From Streptomyces lavendulae subsp. lavendulae (GTDB lineage: Bacteria > Actinomycetota > Actinomycetes > Streptomycetales > Streptomycetaceae), in assembly GCF_002803845.1 (NCBI RefSeq), contig NZ_CP024985.1:3286001-3350000 (forward strand): a DNA stretch of 64,000 nucleotides. The letters run 5' to 3'. The notes under the pieces are model-generated. The model had not been told where the DNA came from. It was given only the letters and a program-made list of their open reading frames with translations, and did not search any database. Shown here piece after piece: positions 1-9,217 of the stretch. Numbering within the stretch: position 1 is the first letter of the stretch; every line of letters starts with the position of its first letter. The translations under genes were made by a program, and so were the position numbers.

Positions 1-1126
1 CGGGGCCCGCGGCCAGGCTGCCGCCGACCGCCTCCAGCCGTTCCGTCAGCCCGGTCAGGCCGTTGCCGTGGTTGCCGGGGCCGCCCGCGCCGTCGTCGCG
101 GACGGTCAGTTCCATGACGGGGCCCGCGAGGGTCTGGCAGGCCTCCAGGGTGACGGTGCACCGCTTGGCCCCGCTGTGCCGGACGACGTTGGTGACGGCC
201 TCGCGCAGCGACCAGGCCAGGGCCGACTCCGTCTCCTCCGGGAGTTCCCCCGGGGCGTCGGTCGGCAGGTCGGCCGTCACCCCCGCGGCCGTCAGGGCCG
301 TGCGGGCCCCGGCCAGTTCCCCGGGGAGCGTGGGGCGCCGGTAGCCGCTGACGGCCTCCCGTACGTCGACCAGCGCCTGCCGGCAGACCTGCTCGATGTC
401 CGCGACCTGCCGGGCGGCCCGGTCGGGGTGGTCCGGCAGCATCCGGCCCGCGAGTTCGCTCTTCAGCGTGATCAGCGACAGCGAGTGGCCCAGCAGGTCG
501 TGCAGGTCGCGGGCCATCCGCAGGCGTTCCTCGTTGGCCGCGAGCTGGGCCACGGTGGCCCGGGCCTCCCTCAGCTGCGTGGTGGTGCGGAGCATCGCCT
601 GGACGCCGACCATCGCGAATCCGCCCATCAGGGCCGGGAGCAGCAGCCCCACCAGGTAGTGGTCGCCGTCGGGCACCAGGAAGGCCGTCGCGGTGAGCAG
701 GGCGGTGGCGGCGGGGACGGTCCAGCGGGAGTACTCCCCGGGCAGGGCGGCGCCCGAGGAGATGGCCACGTAGACGAAGAGGACGAGCCATTCGCGGCCC
801 AGGGCCAGCGACAGGACGACGGCCAGGGCCGCGAGGACGCCGAGCGTGACCAGGACCCGGCCGAGGAAGACCCGGGGCCCGGCCCGCAGGGCGAGGATCA
901 GGTACGCGGCGGCGAACGCGGCGAGGCCGAGGACCCCGAGGGTCCGGGCCCCGGCGCTGTGTCCGCCGCGGACCAGGTCGAGGACGGGGGCGCTGAGGTA
1001 GAAGAGCCACAGCCCCGTCCAGAACAGCTTCACGGCGTGCTGGCGGCGGTTCTCGGGCGGGATCCCGATGCGGACGCCGTCCCTCGTCCGCGTCGCGTCC
1101 CCGTGGTCGTCGACCGTCACTGCCAT
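1..1126 (-). CDS. DesK/NarL-family sensor histidine kinase (3' part outside window)
   Basis: Membrane sensor kinase; by family it would autophosphorylate on His and pass phosphate to a NarL-type response regulator, which is not in the window. About 375 residues are visible. Hydrophobic segments lie at roughly 33-175 (four to six membrane helices), then the HisKA_3 dimerisation helix with MARDLHDLLGHS (phospho-acceptor His about 209), then an HATPase_c domain with an N box (SLREAVTNVVRHSGA, about 306-320) and a G box (DDGAG, about 344-348). The gene is cut at base 1. The ATG at 1126 lies 7 nt after the stop of the ABC permease, so kinase and exporter form one operon, an arrangement typical of drug or cell-envelope stress detoxification modules. 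Confidence 0.9.
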   Translation of the reverse strand, partial: MAVTVDDHGDATRTRDGVRIGIPPENRRQHAVKLFWTGLWLFYLSAPVLDLVRGGHSAGARTLGVLGLAAFAAAYLILALRAGPRVFLGRVLVTLGVLAALAVVLSLALGREWLVLFVYVAISSGAALPGEYSRWTVPAATALLTATAFLVPDGDHYLVGLLLPALMGGFAMVGVQAMLRTTTQLREARATVAQLAANEERLRMARDLHDLLGHSLSLITLKSELAGRMLPDHPDRAARQVADIEQVCRQALVDVREAVSGYRRPTLPGELAGARTALTAAGVTADLPTDAPGELPEETESALAWSLREAVTNVVRHSGAKRCTVTLEACQTLAGPVMELTVRDDGAGGPGNHGNGLTGLTERLEAVGGSLAAGP

Positions 1127-1133
1127 CTCTGCG

Positions 1134-1886
1134 TCACGCCTTCAGCGAGTCCTTGCGGTACAGCCAGGCGGCCGCACCGGTGAAGAGTACGAAGTACCCG
1201 GCGAGGATCGCCACGTCCTTGACGTGCGGTGCGCCGCCCAGCTCGATCGCCTGGCCCAGGCCCGCGTAGGCGTGGGTGGGCAGCCACTCGCAGATGTTCC
1301 GGAGCCACTGCGGGAAGGCCGCGGTGGGCATCCACAGGCCGCCGAGGATCGAGAGGCCGAAGTAGAGGAGCATCGTGATGGGGCGGACGTTGTCCCCGCT
1401 GGCGCAGTAGCCGATGGCCACGCCCAGCGCGGCGAAGACCAGGCTGCCGGCCCAGATCGCGAGGGTGAGGGCGAACCACTGCCAGACCTCGAACCGGACG
1501 CCCTTGGCCGCGGCGGCCACCCCGAAGACGACCAGGATGGCGGGCAGGGAGAGCACGCCCGCGCTGGCGGTCTTGGCGAGGACGTAGCCGCGGCCGGGCA
1601 GGGCGGTCAGGCGCAGCTGGCGGACCCAGCCCTTCTCCCGCTCCTTGGCGATGCGTTCGCTGTTGCCCACCAGGACGGCGGTCAGCGCGCCGAAGGAGGC
1701 CATGGCGACCATGTAGAAGGCGGGCATCGTCAGTTCGGTGCCCATGACCTTGGTGGTGCCGCTCAGGGTGCCGCCGAGCATCAGGAAGAGGGCGGCGGGG
1801 TACATCACGGTGAAGAACAGGTACTTCTTGTTGCGCAGGGCGCGGATCACTTCCAGCTTGATCAGCTGGTACGTTCCGGCGTTCAT
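1134..1886 (-). CDS. ABC-2 type transporter permease
   Basis: Membrane subunit of an ABC exporter, 250 aa. A short cytoplasmic N-terminus (MNAGTYQLIKLEVIRALRNK) is followed by about six hydrophobic helices in the ABC-2 pattern. Its start overlaps the end of the ATPase gene by 4 nt (ATGA), which indicates translational coupling. The substrate cannot be read from sequence. With the ATPase and a DesK-like kinase it resembles multidrug or antibiotic efflux modules of actinomycetes. Confidence 0.92.
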   Translation of the reverse strand: MNAGTYQLIKLEVIRALRNKKYLFFTVMYPAALFLMLGGTLSGTTKVMGTELTMPAFYMVAMASFGALTAVLVGNSERIAKEREKGWVRQLRLTALPGRGYVLAKTASAGVLSLPAILVVFGVAAAAKGVRFEVWQWFALTLAIWAGSLVFAALGVAIGYCASGDNVRPITMLLYFGLSILGGLWMPTAAFPQWLRNICEWLPTHAYAGLGQAIELGGAPHVKDVAILAGYFVLFTGAAAWLYRKDSLKA

Positions 1887-2827
1887 CGGGTGGCCTCCTC
1901 GGCCTCGGTGAGGGCGATGAAGGCCTGCTCCAGGCCGAGGCCCGCGACCTCCAGGTTCCGGGGGTAGAGACCGAGCGCGTACACGGCGTGCACGGTCGCG
2001 TCGGCGTCGCTCGACTGGAGCTTGACGGTGGTGCCGTGCCGCTCGAAGGCCGTCAGGGCGGGCAGGGCGCGCAGCACCTGCTCGTCGACGGTGCCGTCGA
2101 GGTCGAAGGCGACCCGGCGGGCGCCGGCCTTCGCCTTGATCTCGGCGGCGCTGCCGTCGGCGAGGAGCCGGCCCTTGTTGAGGACCAGTACCCGGTCGGC
2201 GATGGCGTCCGCCTCTTCCAGGTAGTGGGTGGCGAACAGGACCGTGCGGCCCTGGGCCGCCTGTTCCCGCATGGTGGCCCAGAAGGCCTGGCGGGCGGTG
2301 ACGTCCATGCCGGTGGTGGGCTCGTCGAGGACGATCAGGTCGTTGTGGCCCGCGGTGGCGAGGGCGAAGCGCACGCGCTGCTCCTGGCCGCCGGAGAGCT
2401 TGTTGACCATGCGGGAGGCGATCTCGGTGATGCCCGCGCGGTGCAGGACCTCGTCCACGGGGTGCGGGCGGGGGTGCAGGGAGCAGCCGAGGGCGACGAG
2501 TTCGCGTACGGACACCTCCTCCATCAGGCCGCCGCTCTGGAGCATCGCGCCGACCCGGCCGGCGGCGACGGCCTCGCGGGCGGTGCCGCCGAAGAGCCGG
2601 ACCTCGCCGGAGTCCGCGGGGCGCAGCCCGAGGAGGAGGTCGAGGGTGGAGGACTTGCCGGCCCCGTTGGGGCCGAGGAGTGCGACGGTCTCGCCCGGGT
2701 GGAGTTCCAGGGAGAGGCCGTCGACCGCGCGTACCTGGCCGTAGCTCTTGGTCACGTTCTGGAAGCTCACCACGGGGCCGGCCGTGGTGGCCGGTCCTGC
2801 GGAGTGCGCCGGGGTCGTCGTCGTCAT
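1883..2827 (-). CDS. ABC transporter ATP-binding protein (DrrA/CcmA-like exporter type)
   Basis: ATPase that would power the adjacent permease; 314 aa. Walker A GPNGAGKSS is at about 52-60, signature LSGGQ at 144-148, Walker B LIVLDEP at 164-170, with a downstream H-loop (ATHYLEEAD). The extra C-terminal part of about 80 residues is usual for DrrA-like exporters. It is first gene of the operon ATPase-permease-kinase. The start ATG follows upstream DNA without a competing gene, so the promoter should lie in 2828-2970. Confidence 0.93.
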   Translation of the reverse strand: MTTTTPAHSAGPATTAGPVVSFQNVTKSYGQVRAVDGLSLELHPGETVALLGPNGAGKSSTLDLLLGLRPADSGEVRLFGGTAREAVAAGRVGAMLQSGGLMEEVSVRELVALGCSLHPRPHPVDEVLHRAGITEIASRMVNKLSGGQEQRVRFALATAGHNDLIVLDEPTTGMDVTARQAFWATMREQAAQGRTVLFATHYLEEADAIADRVLVLNKGRLLADGSAAEIKAKAGARRVAFDLDGTVDEQVLRALPALTAFERHGTTVKLQSSDADATVHAVYALGLYPRNLEVAGLGLEQAFIALTEAEEATR

Positions 2828-2970
2828 GGATCGAGGATCGCCCGTACGGGGGTGCGCCCGGCAGTGTCGGCGGTCGTGACTGTGACATGACGGATGTCAT
2901 GCGGTCGGTGTGACGCGGGCGGGCGCGGAGGAGGTGCGGAGGAGGTGCGGACACCACGGTGCGGACACGG

Positions 2971-3005
2971 CGCGGCCCCTTCCCGGGGACCGGGAAGGGG
3001 CCGCG
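2971..3005 (-). terminator. Strong hairpin terminator after the PG-binding protein gene
   Basis: Perfect 14-bp inverted repeat (CGCGGCCCCTTCCC / GGGAAGGGGCCGCG) with a 7-nt loop, about 29 nt past the stop at 3034. It has no T tract, as usual in Streptomyces. It separates this gene from the downstream ABC operon. Confidence 0.8.
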
Positions 3006-3033
3006 CGTCATGCGTGCCGTGCGTGCGGGGGCG

Positions 3034-4917
3034 TCAGTTGGCGTTGGTCTCGATGGTGACGATCCGCTCGGCGGGGGTCTTGCCCACGAGCGCCTTGCCG
3101 AGGGCGCCCGCGACGTCCTGCGGGGTGACGGCGGTCTTCGCGCCGGTCCCCCGAGTGATCATGACCCCGTCGAAGGTGTTCCCGTAGGTCGCCTTCAGGG
3201 CCTCCAGGTCGTACTTCTCGACGAGGTGGCCGTCCACGGCGGTCATGCTGAGGATCTTGGGCAGGGACTTGGAGCCGAAGGGCAGGCTCTTGCCGCCCGC
3301 CTTGACGGTCGCGGGAGCGGACATCGCCGGCTCCGCGAACTCCTTCATCGCCCGGTTCAGTTCCGCCTCGTTGACGGTGGGTTCCTTGGTGGCGGTGGGG
3401 AGTTGGACGGCGCCGGCCTTGCCGGTGCCGACCAGCTCGCGGAAGGCCTTGGTGACCTTGTCCACGGAGCCGTCGACGTCGAGGCTGGTGCCCGACTTGC
3501 CGGGGACCGCGACGGCCTTGCCCGTGTCGAACTTGATGGTGCCCTCGGTGGCCGAGCCGGCGGTGCCGGCGAGCTCCTGCAGGGCGACCCGCAGCTTCTC
3601 CTCGTCGACGGGCATGACCGCCTCGGCGGTGCGCTCGACGCCGAAGAGCGAGCCGATGACCGTGACGGGGTTGTAGTCGCTGCCCGCCGCGTTGCGGACC
3701 GTGGTCTGGCTGTCGAGGGTCAGACCGGCCTTCTCGGGCTTCAGCTCGACCTGCTTGCCGCCCACGCTGAGCTGCAGCGGGGCCGCGGCGCGGGTGCCGA
3801 AGGCGGTCTGGAGCTTGGTGACGGCGTCGTCGCGGCTGCCGCTGATGTCGACGCCGAGGACGGTGGTGCCCTTGGGGACGTCCGAGTGGTTCAGCAGCAG
3901 TCCGGCGCCGTAGACCGCGCCCGCGAGGACGACGACGGCGCCGCCGAGGAGGGCCACCTTGGAGCGGCCCTTCTTGGCGGGCGCGGCCGGGGCGGCGGAC
4001 TTGGCCGCCTTGCCCGCCTTGGCGGGCTTCGCCGGCTTGCCGGGCTTGCCGGGCTTGCCGGGCTTCTTGCCCGCCGGGGCGGGCGGGGGCACCGGGGTGG
4101 TCTGCCGCGGCGGCTGCGGACCGGGCGGCGGCGGGGTGATGGGGCCGGGCGTCGGGACCGGGGCCGGGAAGTCCATGGCCTCGGGGCCGGGCCAGCGCGG
4201 GGACTCCTCGGCCCCCACGGGTACGGTGCCCAGCGCGGGCCCGCCCGTCGGTCCGTCGGGCGCTTCGTAGACCGGGAAGGCCTCCGTGCCGGGACCGTCG
4301 AACTCCGGGTACGCGGGCGTGGGGGCGCCGACCCCGGGGCCGCCGACGGCGGGGGCGGGGGCGAACCCGGCGCCGCTGCCGTGCGGGGCCTGAGGCGGGA
4401 CCTGGCGCTGGCCCTGCGGGCGCGAGGGGAGCGGCGGGGGCGCGAAGCCCTCACCGGCGGACGGGGCGGCCGGGGGCGCGGCGGAACCGTAGCTGGCGGC
4501 CGGCGGCACGGGGGCCGGGGCGGCCGGCGGGGCCACGGGGCCCTTGCGCGGGGCGAACCAGTTGCTGGACTCCTCCGCGGCGGGCGCGGGCGGTGCGGCC
4601 GGGGCGGGTGCGGCCCGGTCGGGCGCGGGCCGGCCCGCGGGACCGCCGGGCGGCAGGGCGCGGGCGGCCGGTGCCGGTCCGGCGGCGGGCGTCTGCGGCC
4701 CGCCGCGCGACGGGGCCTGGGCCGGCGTCTGGCCCTGGGCCTGGTCGGCCCCGGTCCGCTCCGGGGCGGAGCCGCCCGAGGCGGGCCCCTTCACCGGCTT
4801 GCGTACGACCACCGGCGGGATCGGCCGCGAACCCGGGATGTTGATCCGGATCCGGGTCGTCAGGGTGGTCTCGGTCTTCGGCCCGTCGGTGTCGGGCGTG
4901 GACGGGTTCGACGTCAC
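3034..4917 (-). CDS. Proline-rich membrane protein with peptidoglycan-binding-4 domain
   Basis: Predicted cell-envelope protein of 627 aa. The first ~330 residues are low-complexity, Pro/Ala/Gly rich and probably cytoplasmic, ending in a Lys-Pro-Gly stretch. One membrane helix follows (VALLGGAVVVLAGAVYGAGL), then an extracellular part beginning VPKGTTVLGVDISG that matches the PG_binding_4 pattern seen in YoaR/VanW-like wall proteins. No catalytic motif is visible. I chose GTG at 4917 because GGAGGAG lies 7 nt upstream. An in-frame start at 5163 would add 82 low-complexity residues and cannot be excluded. Function in wall attachment is inferred from the domain only. Confidence 0.75.
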   Translation of the reverse strand: MTSNPSTPDTDGPKTETTLTTRIRINIPGSRPIPPVVVRKPVKGPASGGSAPERTGADQAQGQTPAQAPSRGGPQTPAAGPAPAARALPPGGPAGRPAPDRAAPAPAAPPAPAAEESSNWFAPRKGPVAPPAAPAPVPPAASYGSAAPPAAPSAGEGFAPPPLPSRPQGQRQVPPQAPHGSGAGFAPAPAVGGPGVGAPTPAYPEFDGPGTEAFPVYEAPDGPTGGPALGTVPVGAEESPRWPGPEAMDFPAPVPTPGPITPPPPGPQPPRQTTPVPPPAPAGKKPGKPGKPGKPAKPAKAGKAAKSAAPAAPAKKGRSKVALLGGAVVVLAGAVYGAGLLLNHSDVPKGTTVLGVDISGSRDDAVTKLQTAFGTRAAAPLQLSVGGKQVELKPEKAGLTLDSQTTVRNAAGSDYNPVTVIGSLFGVERTAEAVMPVDEEKLRVALQELAGTAGSATEGTIKFDTGKAVAVPGKSGTSLDVDGSVDKVTKAFRELVGTGKAGAVQLPTATKEPTVNEAELNRAMKEFAEPAMSAPATVKAGGKSLPFGSKSLPKILSMTAVDGHLVEKYDLEALKATYGNTFDGVMITRGTGAKTAVTPQDVAGALGKALVGKTPAERIVTIETNAN

Positions 4918-5276
4918 AGGGTTCTCCTCCGGGGCGCTCGTCGCGCCGGGCCCGAATGGCACAGTCGTGTTCGGGTGCTGGCCGGTTCCGTACGGCGGCG
5001 TACCCGAGGGGTAGGCGGCTCCACCGTGCCCCTGGGGCCCGGGGGACGAACTGTCAGTTTCACGACTCAAGGCAGGTTCTCCCGGTTGGCTCCGCCGCCC
5101 GTCTTTACCGTGCGCGGGCAGCTCGGCGGCCCGTCCACCATACTGGCCGCCGCCCGCGCGCAACTGTCCCCCGGGAATCCCAGGTTCCTCTTCGCTCCCC
5201 GCACGCCCCCTGCCGAGGGCCCGTCAAACCCCCTCAACCCGTCCCCGATCGGCGAGCGGCGGAGTTCGGCGGCCCG

Positions 5277-5660
5277 TCAGCCGCGCGGCCGGGAGGCCGA
5301 AACGGGCCCCTCCACGGGGCCGCGCATCGTGGCACAGATCACAGCGATCACACTTCCCCCCAAAAGGTATGCGTACATACCGATTCCGGAGGAACCCAAC
5401 AGGAAGTCCCCTTCGGGGCGGGGGAGGCTGAGCAGGACGTACGACAGGAACCAGCCGGCCGCCGCGGCGCCCACTCCGGCCCCCGCGCCGATCGCGATCC
5501 GGGCGCCGAGGAACAGGCCGAGCAGGGCCAGCAGGGCCAGCAGCAGCCCGGCCGGGAACCACAGGTCCAGCACGAGCCAGCCGGCCGCGCCGGTGAGCGC
5601 GCCCGCGAGGAGCAGGCCGAGCAGGGCGGCGATCCGTCCGGGGGTCCAGGGCGTGGTCAT
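5277..5660 (-). CDS. Small four-helix membrane protein (DUF6113-like)
   Basis: 127-aa integral membrane protein with about four hydrophobic stretches and almost no soluble domain. The ATG overlaps the mshB stop by ATGA, so it is co-translated with mshB. I recognise it only as the conserved uncharacterised protein commonly following mshB in Streptomyces; the family name is from memory. The longer frame up to 5849 is a shadow of mshB. No function can be assigned. Confidence 0.8.
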   Translation of the reverse strand: MTTPWTPGRIAALLGLLLAGALTGAAGWLVLDLWFPAGLLLALLALLGLFLGARIAIGAGAGVGAAAAGWFLSYVLLSLPRPEGDFLLGSSGIGMYAYLLGGSVIAVICATMRGPVEGPVSASRPRG

Positions 5661-6574
5661 GCGCGCACCCCCGCGAAGAGGTCCCGCTCGCGCGTGCCGG
5701 CCGGGGCTCCCGGCTCGCCCGCGGCGAGTTCGTAGTACTCCCGGACGAACAGCGGCTGGGCCAGGTCGTTGGAGAGGGCGAAGAAGGGACCGTCCAGGGC
5801 GATCTGGGTGACGTGCGCGCGCATCGCGGCCGCCTTGGCCGCCGCCCACGGCCGCCCGCCGCCGCCACCGGTGTCGTCATCGTCGTCGCCGATCTCGGCG
5901 GTGATCCGCTCGTCGTCGACGACCCCGGGGACGTCCTGCGGGCCCGCCACACCGGGGAAGGAGGCCCCGGTGGCGCGCAGCCGGGCGAAGCCCTCGTCGA
6001 CGACCGAGCGCGGGACCCGGTTCCAGTACAGCTTGGCCACCGCGTGCGCGGGGCCGAGGTCCGGCCGCCAGGCGGGGTCGGCGGCCAGCTCCGCGGCGCG
6101 CGTGGCGACGCGGTGGGCCTGGATGTGGTCGGGGTGGCCGTAGCCGCCGTCGGGGTCGTAGGTGACGAGGACCTGCGGCCGCAGCTCCCGGATCACCTCC
6201 ACGAGGTAGCCGGCCGCCTCGTCCGGGTCGGCGGACCAGAAGGCGCCGGGGCGGGTGTTCTGCGGGGCGCCCATCATCCCGGAGTCCCGGTAGCGGCCGG
6301 CGCCGCCGAGGAAGCGGTGGTCGGTGACCCCGAGTTCCTTCATGGCCGCGGCGAGCTCGCCGACCCGGAAGGGGCCGAGGGTGTCGTCGCGGTCCGGCGC
6401 GAGGTGGGCGAGGTCCGCCGGGATGACCTCGCCCTCCTCGCCGAGCGTGCAGGTCACCAGGGCGACGTGGGCGCCCTCGGCCGCGTACTTGGCCATGGTG
6501 ACGCCGTTGTTGATCGACTCGTCGTCCGGGTGCGCGTGCACGAGGAGCAGACGACGGGCGGGAAGACCGTTCAT
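5657..6574 (-). CDS. mshB: N-acetyl-GlcN-inositol deacetylase, mycothiol biosynthesis
   Basis: Zinc enzyme that removes acetate from GlcNAc-inositol in the second catalytic stage of mycothiol synthesis (cytosolic). The 305-aa length fits the family. The PIG-L/LmbE signature HAHPDDE is at residues 13-19 and the second metal motif GHPDH at 146-150, both intact. A GGGGG-rich acidic loop ([11 protein letters not shown]) sits at about 232-242. The close paralogue Mca (mycothiol-conjugate amidase) is the main alternative; length, the DUF6113 neighbour and overall sequence favour MshB. Confidence 0.92.
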   Translation of the reverse strand: MNGLPARRLLLVHAHPDDESINNGVTMAKYAAEGAHVALVTCTLGEEGEVIPADLAHLAPDRDDTLGPFRVGELAAAMKELGVTDHRFLGGAGRYRDSGMMGAPQNTRPGAFWSADPDEAAGYLVEVIRELRPQVLVTYDPDGGYGHPDHIQAHRVATRAAELAADPAWRPDLGPAHAVAKLYWNRVPRSVVDEGFARLRATGASFPGVAGPQDVPGVVDDERITAEIGDDDDDTGGGGGRPWAAAKAAAMRAHVTQIALDGPFFALSNDLAQPLFVREYYELAAGEPGAPAGTRERDLFAGVRA

Positions 6575-6611
6575 GGGGCCAGCCTACGAGCAGGACCGCC
6601 CGGCCGCGTCC

Positions 6612-6806
6612 CTACAGCTTGAGGCCGCTGATCATGCTCGCCACGTTGGACGTGAGCTGGCTGAGCGTCGGAGCGATCGTCGAGCTCGCCAGGTAGAACC
6701 CGAGCAGCACGCACACAAAGGCGTGCCCCGCCTTCAGTCCCGACCTCCGGACCAGAAGGAAGACGACGATCGCCAGCAGCACCACGGCCGAGATCGAGAG
6801 TGCCAC
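6612..6806 (-). CDS. 64-aa membrane protein, conserved hypothetical
   Basis: Short protein with one long N-terminal hydrophobic helix (MALSISAVVLLAIVVFLLVRR) and a second amphipathic or membrane helix (HAFVCVLLGFYLASSTIAP). The clean start follows GGAGGTG 7 nt upstream of the ATG. It ends 37 nt before mshB and may be co-transcribed with it. No function recognised. Confidence 0.7.
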   Translation of the reverse strand: MALSISAVVLLAIVVFLLVRRSGLKAGHAFVCVLLGFYLASSTIAPTLSQLTSNVASMISGLKL

Positions 6807-7185
6807 GGCGTTTCACCTCCACGTCGAGCGGACATCGGTACGCGTACTCGTGCTCGGCGAAGTCATACCCACCGTGCGCTACGGATCATAACTATCCGTA
6901 CCAGCGCATCGATCGAATTCCGGCAGCACGAGGGGCGCATGGCGCGCACGCCCCGGGGCACACGGGGGCCGGACGGGAGGGTGTCGTGGCACCCCCGGCG
7001 CCCCCCGGGGTGCGAACGGCCACATCCCACCCGCACGCACGGTCCGGAACTCGGGGCAGAAACGGTCAAGTCGCCCATGTGCAGCGCGTGTTGTCATGGC
7101 CGGAACCCGACGGCGACCCCGTATGCACGGTGGCGAAAAATAATCGCTCGAAAGGCCGGGGGCCGCCGGACGGCCCGGCCGGACG
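6807..7185. other. Intergenic region without a recognisable gene
   Basis: 379 bp between the 64-aa gene and oppF. Translated frames here look like random high-GC sequence. The right end holds the hairpin at 7154-7180. The left end should contain the promoter for the mshB group (minus strand). Confidence 0.6.
7154..7180 (-). terminator. Hairpin terminator of Opp operon 1
   Basis: Inverted repeat GGCCGG(GG)GCCG / CGGCCCGGCC with a two-base bulge, starting 6 nt after the stop codon of the last operon gene. Confidence 0.65.
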
Positions 7186-8235
7186 CTACCCGTCGGCGTC
7201 TCCCGGGGTCGGCGGCGCGGGCGGCACCACCCGCTTCTCGGCCGCGAAGTGACAGGCCGACGGATGGGCGGCCGGCCCGGACGGGAAGGCCTGCGGGACC
7301 GCCAGCAGCGGGACCTCCGCGGCGCAGCGCGCCTCGGCCTTCCAGCAGCGGGTGCGGAAGGTGCAGCCCGAGGGCGGGTTGGCCGGGGAGGGCACGTCAC
7401 CGGTGAGGATGATGCGCTCGCGGCGTTCGCGGGCCCCGGGGTCGGGGACGGGCACGGCGGAGAGCAGGGCCTGGGTGTACGGATGGGTGGGGTGGTCGTA
7501 GATCTGCGTGTCGGTGCCGGTCTCGGCGATCCGGCCGAGGTACATGACGGCGACCCGGTCCGAGATGTGCCGCACGATCGAGAGGTCGTGCGCGATGAAC
7601 ACGTACGAGAGCCCGAACTCGCCCTGGAGGCGCTCCAGCAGGTTGACGACCTGGGCCTGGACGGAGACGTCGAGCGCGGAGACGGGCTCGTCCGCGACGA
7701 TGACCTCGGGCCTCAGCGCGAGGCCGCGGGCGATGCCGATGCGCTGGCGCTGGCCGCCGGAGAACTGGTGCGGGTAGCGGTTGATGTACTCGGGGTTGAG
7801 GCCCACGACGTCCAGGAGTTCCTGGACCCTGCGGCGGCGGTCGCCCTTGGGGGCCACCTCGGGGTGGATCTCGTAGGGCTCCCCGATGATGTCGCCGACC
7901 GTCATGCGCGGGTTCAGCGAGGTGTACGGGTCCTGGAAGACCATCTGGATGTTGCGGCGGACGGCCTTCAGGGCGCGGCCGGACAGCTTGGTGATGTCCT
8001 GGCCCTTGTACGAGATCGCGCCCGCGGTCGGGCGTTCCAGGTTGACCAGCATCTTGGCGACGGTGGACTTCCCGCAGCCGGACTCGCCGACGATGCCGAG
8101 GGTCTCGCCGGCCGCCAGGCCGAAGGAGACCCCGTCGACGGCCTTGACCGCGCCGATCTGCTTCCTGAAGAGGATGCCCTGGGTGAGCGGGTAGTGCTTG
8201 ACGAGGCCGCGGACCTCCAGGATGGGCTCAGCCAC
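7186..8235 (-). CDS. Oligopeptide ABC transporter ATPase, OppF/DppF type (operon 1)
   Basis: Second ATPase of a peptide importer, 349 aa. Walker A GESGCGKST, the ABC signature FSGGQRQR, Walker B (VIVADEP) and the C-terminal oligopeptide-transporter extension with Cys residues (CTFRTRCWKAEARC) are present. That tail is characteristic of Opp/Dpp ATPases and in homologues can carry an iron-sulfur cluster. GTG at 8235 is supported by GGAAGGAG about 9 nt upstream and an 8-nt overlap with oppD. It is close at DNA level to the paralogue at 13989-15041, with blocks of about 100 identical bases. Confidence 0.93.
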   Translation of the reverse strand: MAEPILEVRGLVKHYPLTQGILFRKQIGAVKAVDGVSFGLAAGETLGIVGESGCGKSTVAKMLVNLERPTAGAISYKGQDITKLSGRALKAVRRNIQMVFQDPYTSLNPRMTVGDIIGEPYEIHPEVAPKGDRRRRVQELLDVVGLNPEYINRYPHQFSGGQRQRIGIARGLALRPEVIVADEPVSALDVSVQAQVVNLLERLQGEFGLSYVFIAHDLSIVRHISDRVAVMYLGRIAETGTDTQIYDHPTHPYTQALLSAVPVPDPGARERRERIILTGDVPSPANPPSGCTFRTRCWKAEARCAAEVPLLAVPQAFPSGPAAHPSACHFAAEKRVVPPAPPTPGDADG

Positions 8236-9202
8236 CGAGGCACTCCTTCCAGAAGAAGCAGGCGCTGGCCCTGCCCGGGGCGACGTCGGCCAGCGGCGGG
8301 ACCTCCGCCCGGCAGGCGGCGCGGGCCATCGGGCAGCGGGGGTTGAAGGCACAGCCGGCCGGGATGGCGAGCAGGTTGGGCGGCAGGCCCTTGATGGCGT
8401 AGAGGTCCTGGCCCTTCTGGTCCAGGCGCGGGATCGAGTCGAGCAGGCCGCGGGTGTAGGGGTGGGCGGGGGCCGCGTAGAGGTCGTGGACGGGGGCGTT
8501 CTCGACGATCCGGCCCGCGTACATGACGGCGATCCTGTCGGCGACGTCGGCGACGACGCCGAGGTCGTGGGTGATCAGGATCAGGCCCATGCTCATCTCG
8601 CGCTGGAGCTCCGCGAGCAGGTCCATGACCTGGGCCTGGACCGTCACGTCGAGGGCCGTGGTCGGCTCGTCGGCGATGATCAGGGAAGGGTCCAGGGCCA
8701 GCGCCATGGCGATCATGATGCGCTGGCGCATACCGCCGGAGAACTGGTGCGGGTAGTCCCCCACCCGCTGCCTCGCCGCCGGGATCCTGACCCGGTCCAT
8801 CAGCTCCACGGCCTTGGTCCTGGCGTCCTTGCGGGACATCCCGCGGTGGACCTCGTACATCTCGCCGAGCTGGGCGCCCACGCTGAGCACGGGGTTGAGG
8901 GAGGACAGGGCGTCCTGGAAGATCATCGCCATTCCGGCGCCGCGCACCCTGCGCCGCTCCTCCTCCTTCATCGTGAGGAGGTTCTTGCCCTTGAAGAGGA
9001 TCTCGCCGCCGGCGATGCGGCCCGGCGGCACGTCGAGGATCCCCATCACGGCCTGCGCGGTGACGGATTTGCCGGAGCCGGACTCGCCGAGCACGGCGAG
9101 CGTCTCGCCCTCGTCGACCGAGTAGTTCACCCCGTTGACCGCCTTCGCGACGCCGTCGCGGGTCTTGAACTCCACGTGCAGGTCGCGGACTTCGAGCAGC
9201 AT
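8228..9202 (-). CDS. Oligopeptide ABC transporter ATPase, OppD/DppD type (operon 1)
   Basis: First ATPase of the importer, about 324 aa. Walker A GESGSGKS, signature FSGGMRQR, Walker B (LIIADEPTTALD), H-loop (LITHDLGVVA) and the Cys-rich Opp tail (CAFNPRCPMARAAC) are present. ATG at 9202 has GAGGAG at a plausible distance. The GTG at 9214 would sit directly on that ribosome site and is less likely. It overlaps the following ATPase gene by 8 nt and starts 15 nt after the permease stop. Confidence 0.92.
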   Translation of the reverse strand: MLLEVRDLHVEFKTRDGVAKAVNGVNYSVDEGETLAVLGESGSGKSVTAQAVMGILDVPPGRIAGGEILFKGKNLLTMKEEERRRVRGAGMAMIFQDALSSLNPVLSVGAQLGEMYEVHRGMSRKDARTKAVELMDRVRIPAARQRVGDYPHQFSGGMRQRIMIAMALALDPSLIIADEPTTALDVTVQAQVMDLLAELQREMSMGLILITHDLGVVADVADRIAVMYAGRIVENAPVHDLYAAPAHPYTRGLLDSIPRLDQKGQDLYAIKGLPPNLLAIPAGCAFNPRCPMARAACRAEVPPLADVAPGRASACFFWKECLGG

Positions 9203-9217
9203 CTGGCGACTCACTCC

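Noticed and set aside
68..1183. Long plus-strand frames over the sensor kinase
   Set aside because: Gly/Arg/Asp-rich shadow with no domain; the minus strand encodes a clear kinase.
2959..5811. 950-aa plus-strand frame
   Set aside because: Shadow of the PG-binding protein and its neighbours; no motif or ribosome site.
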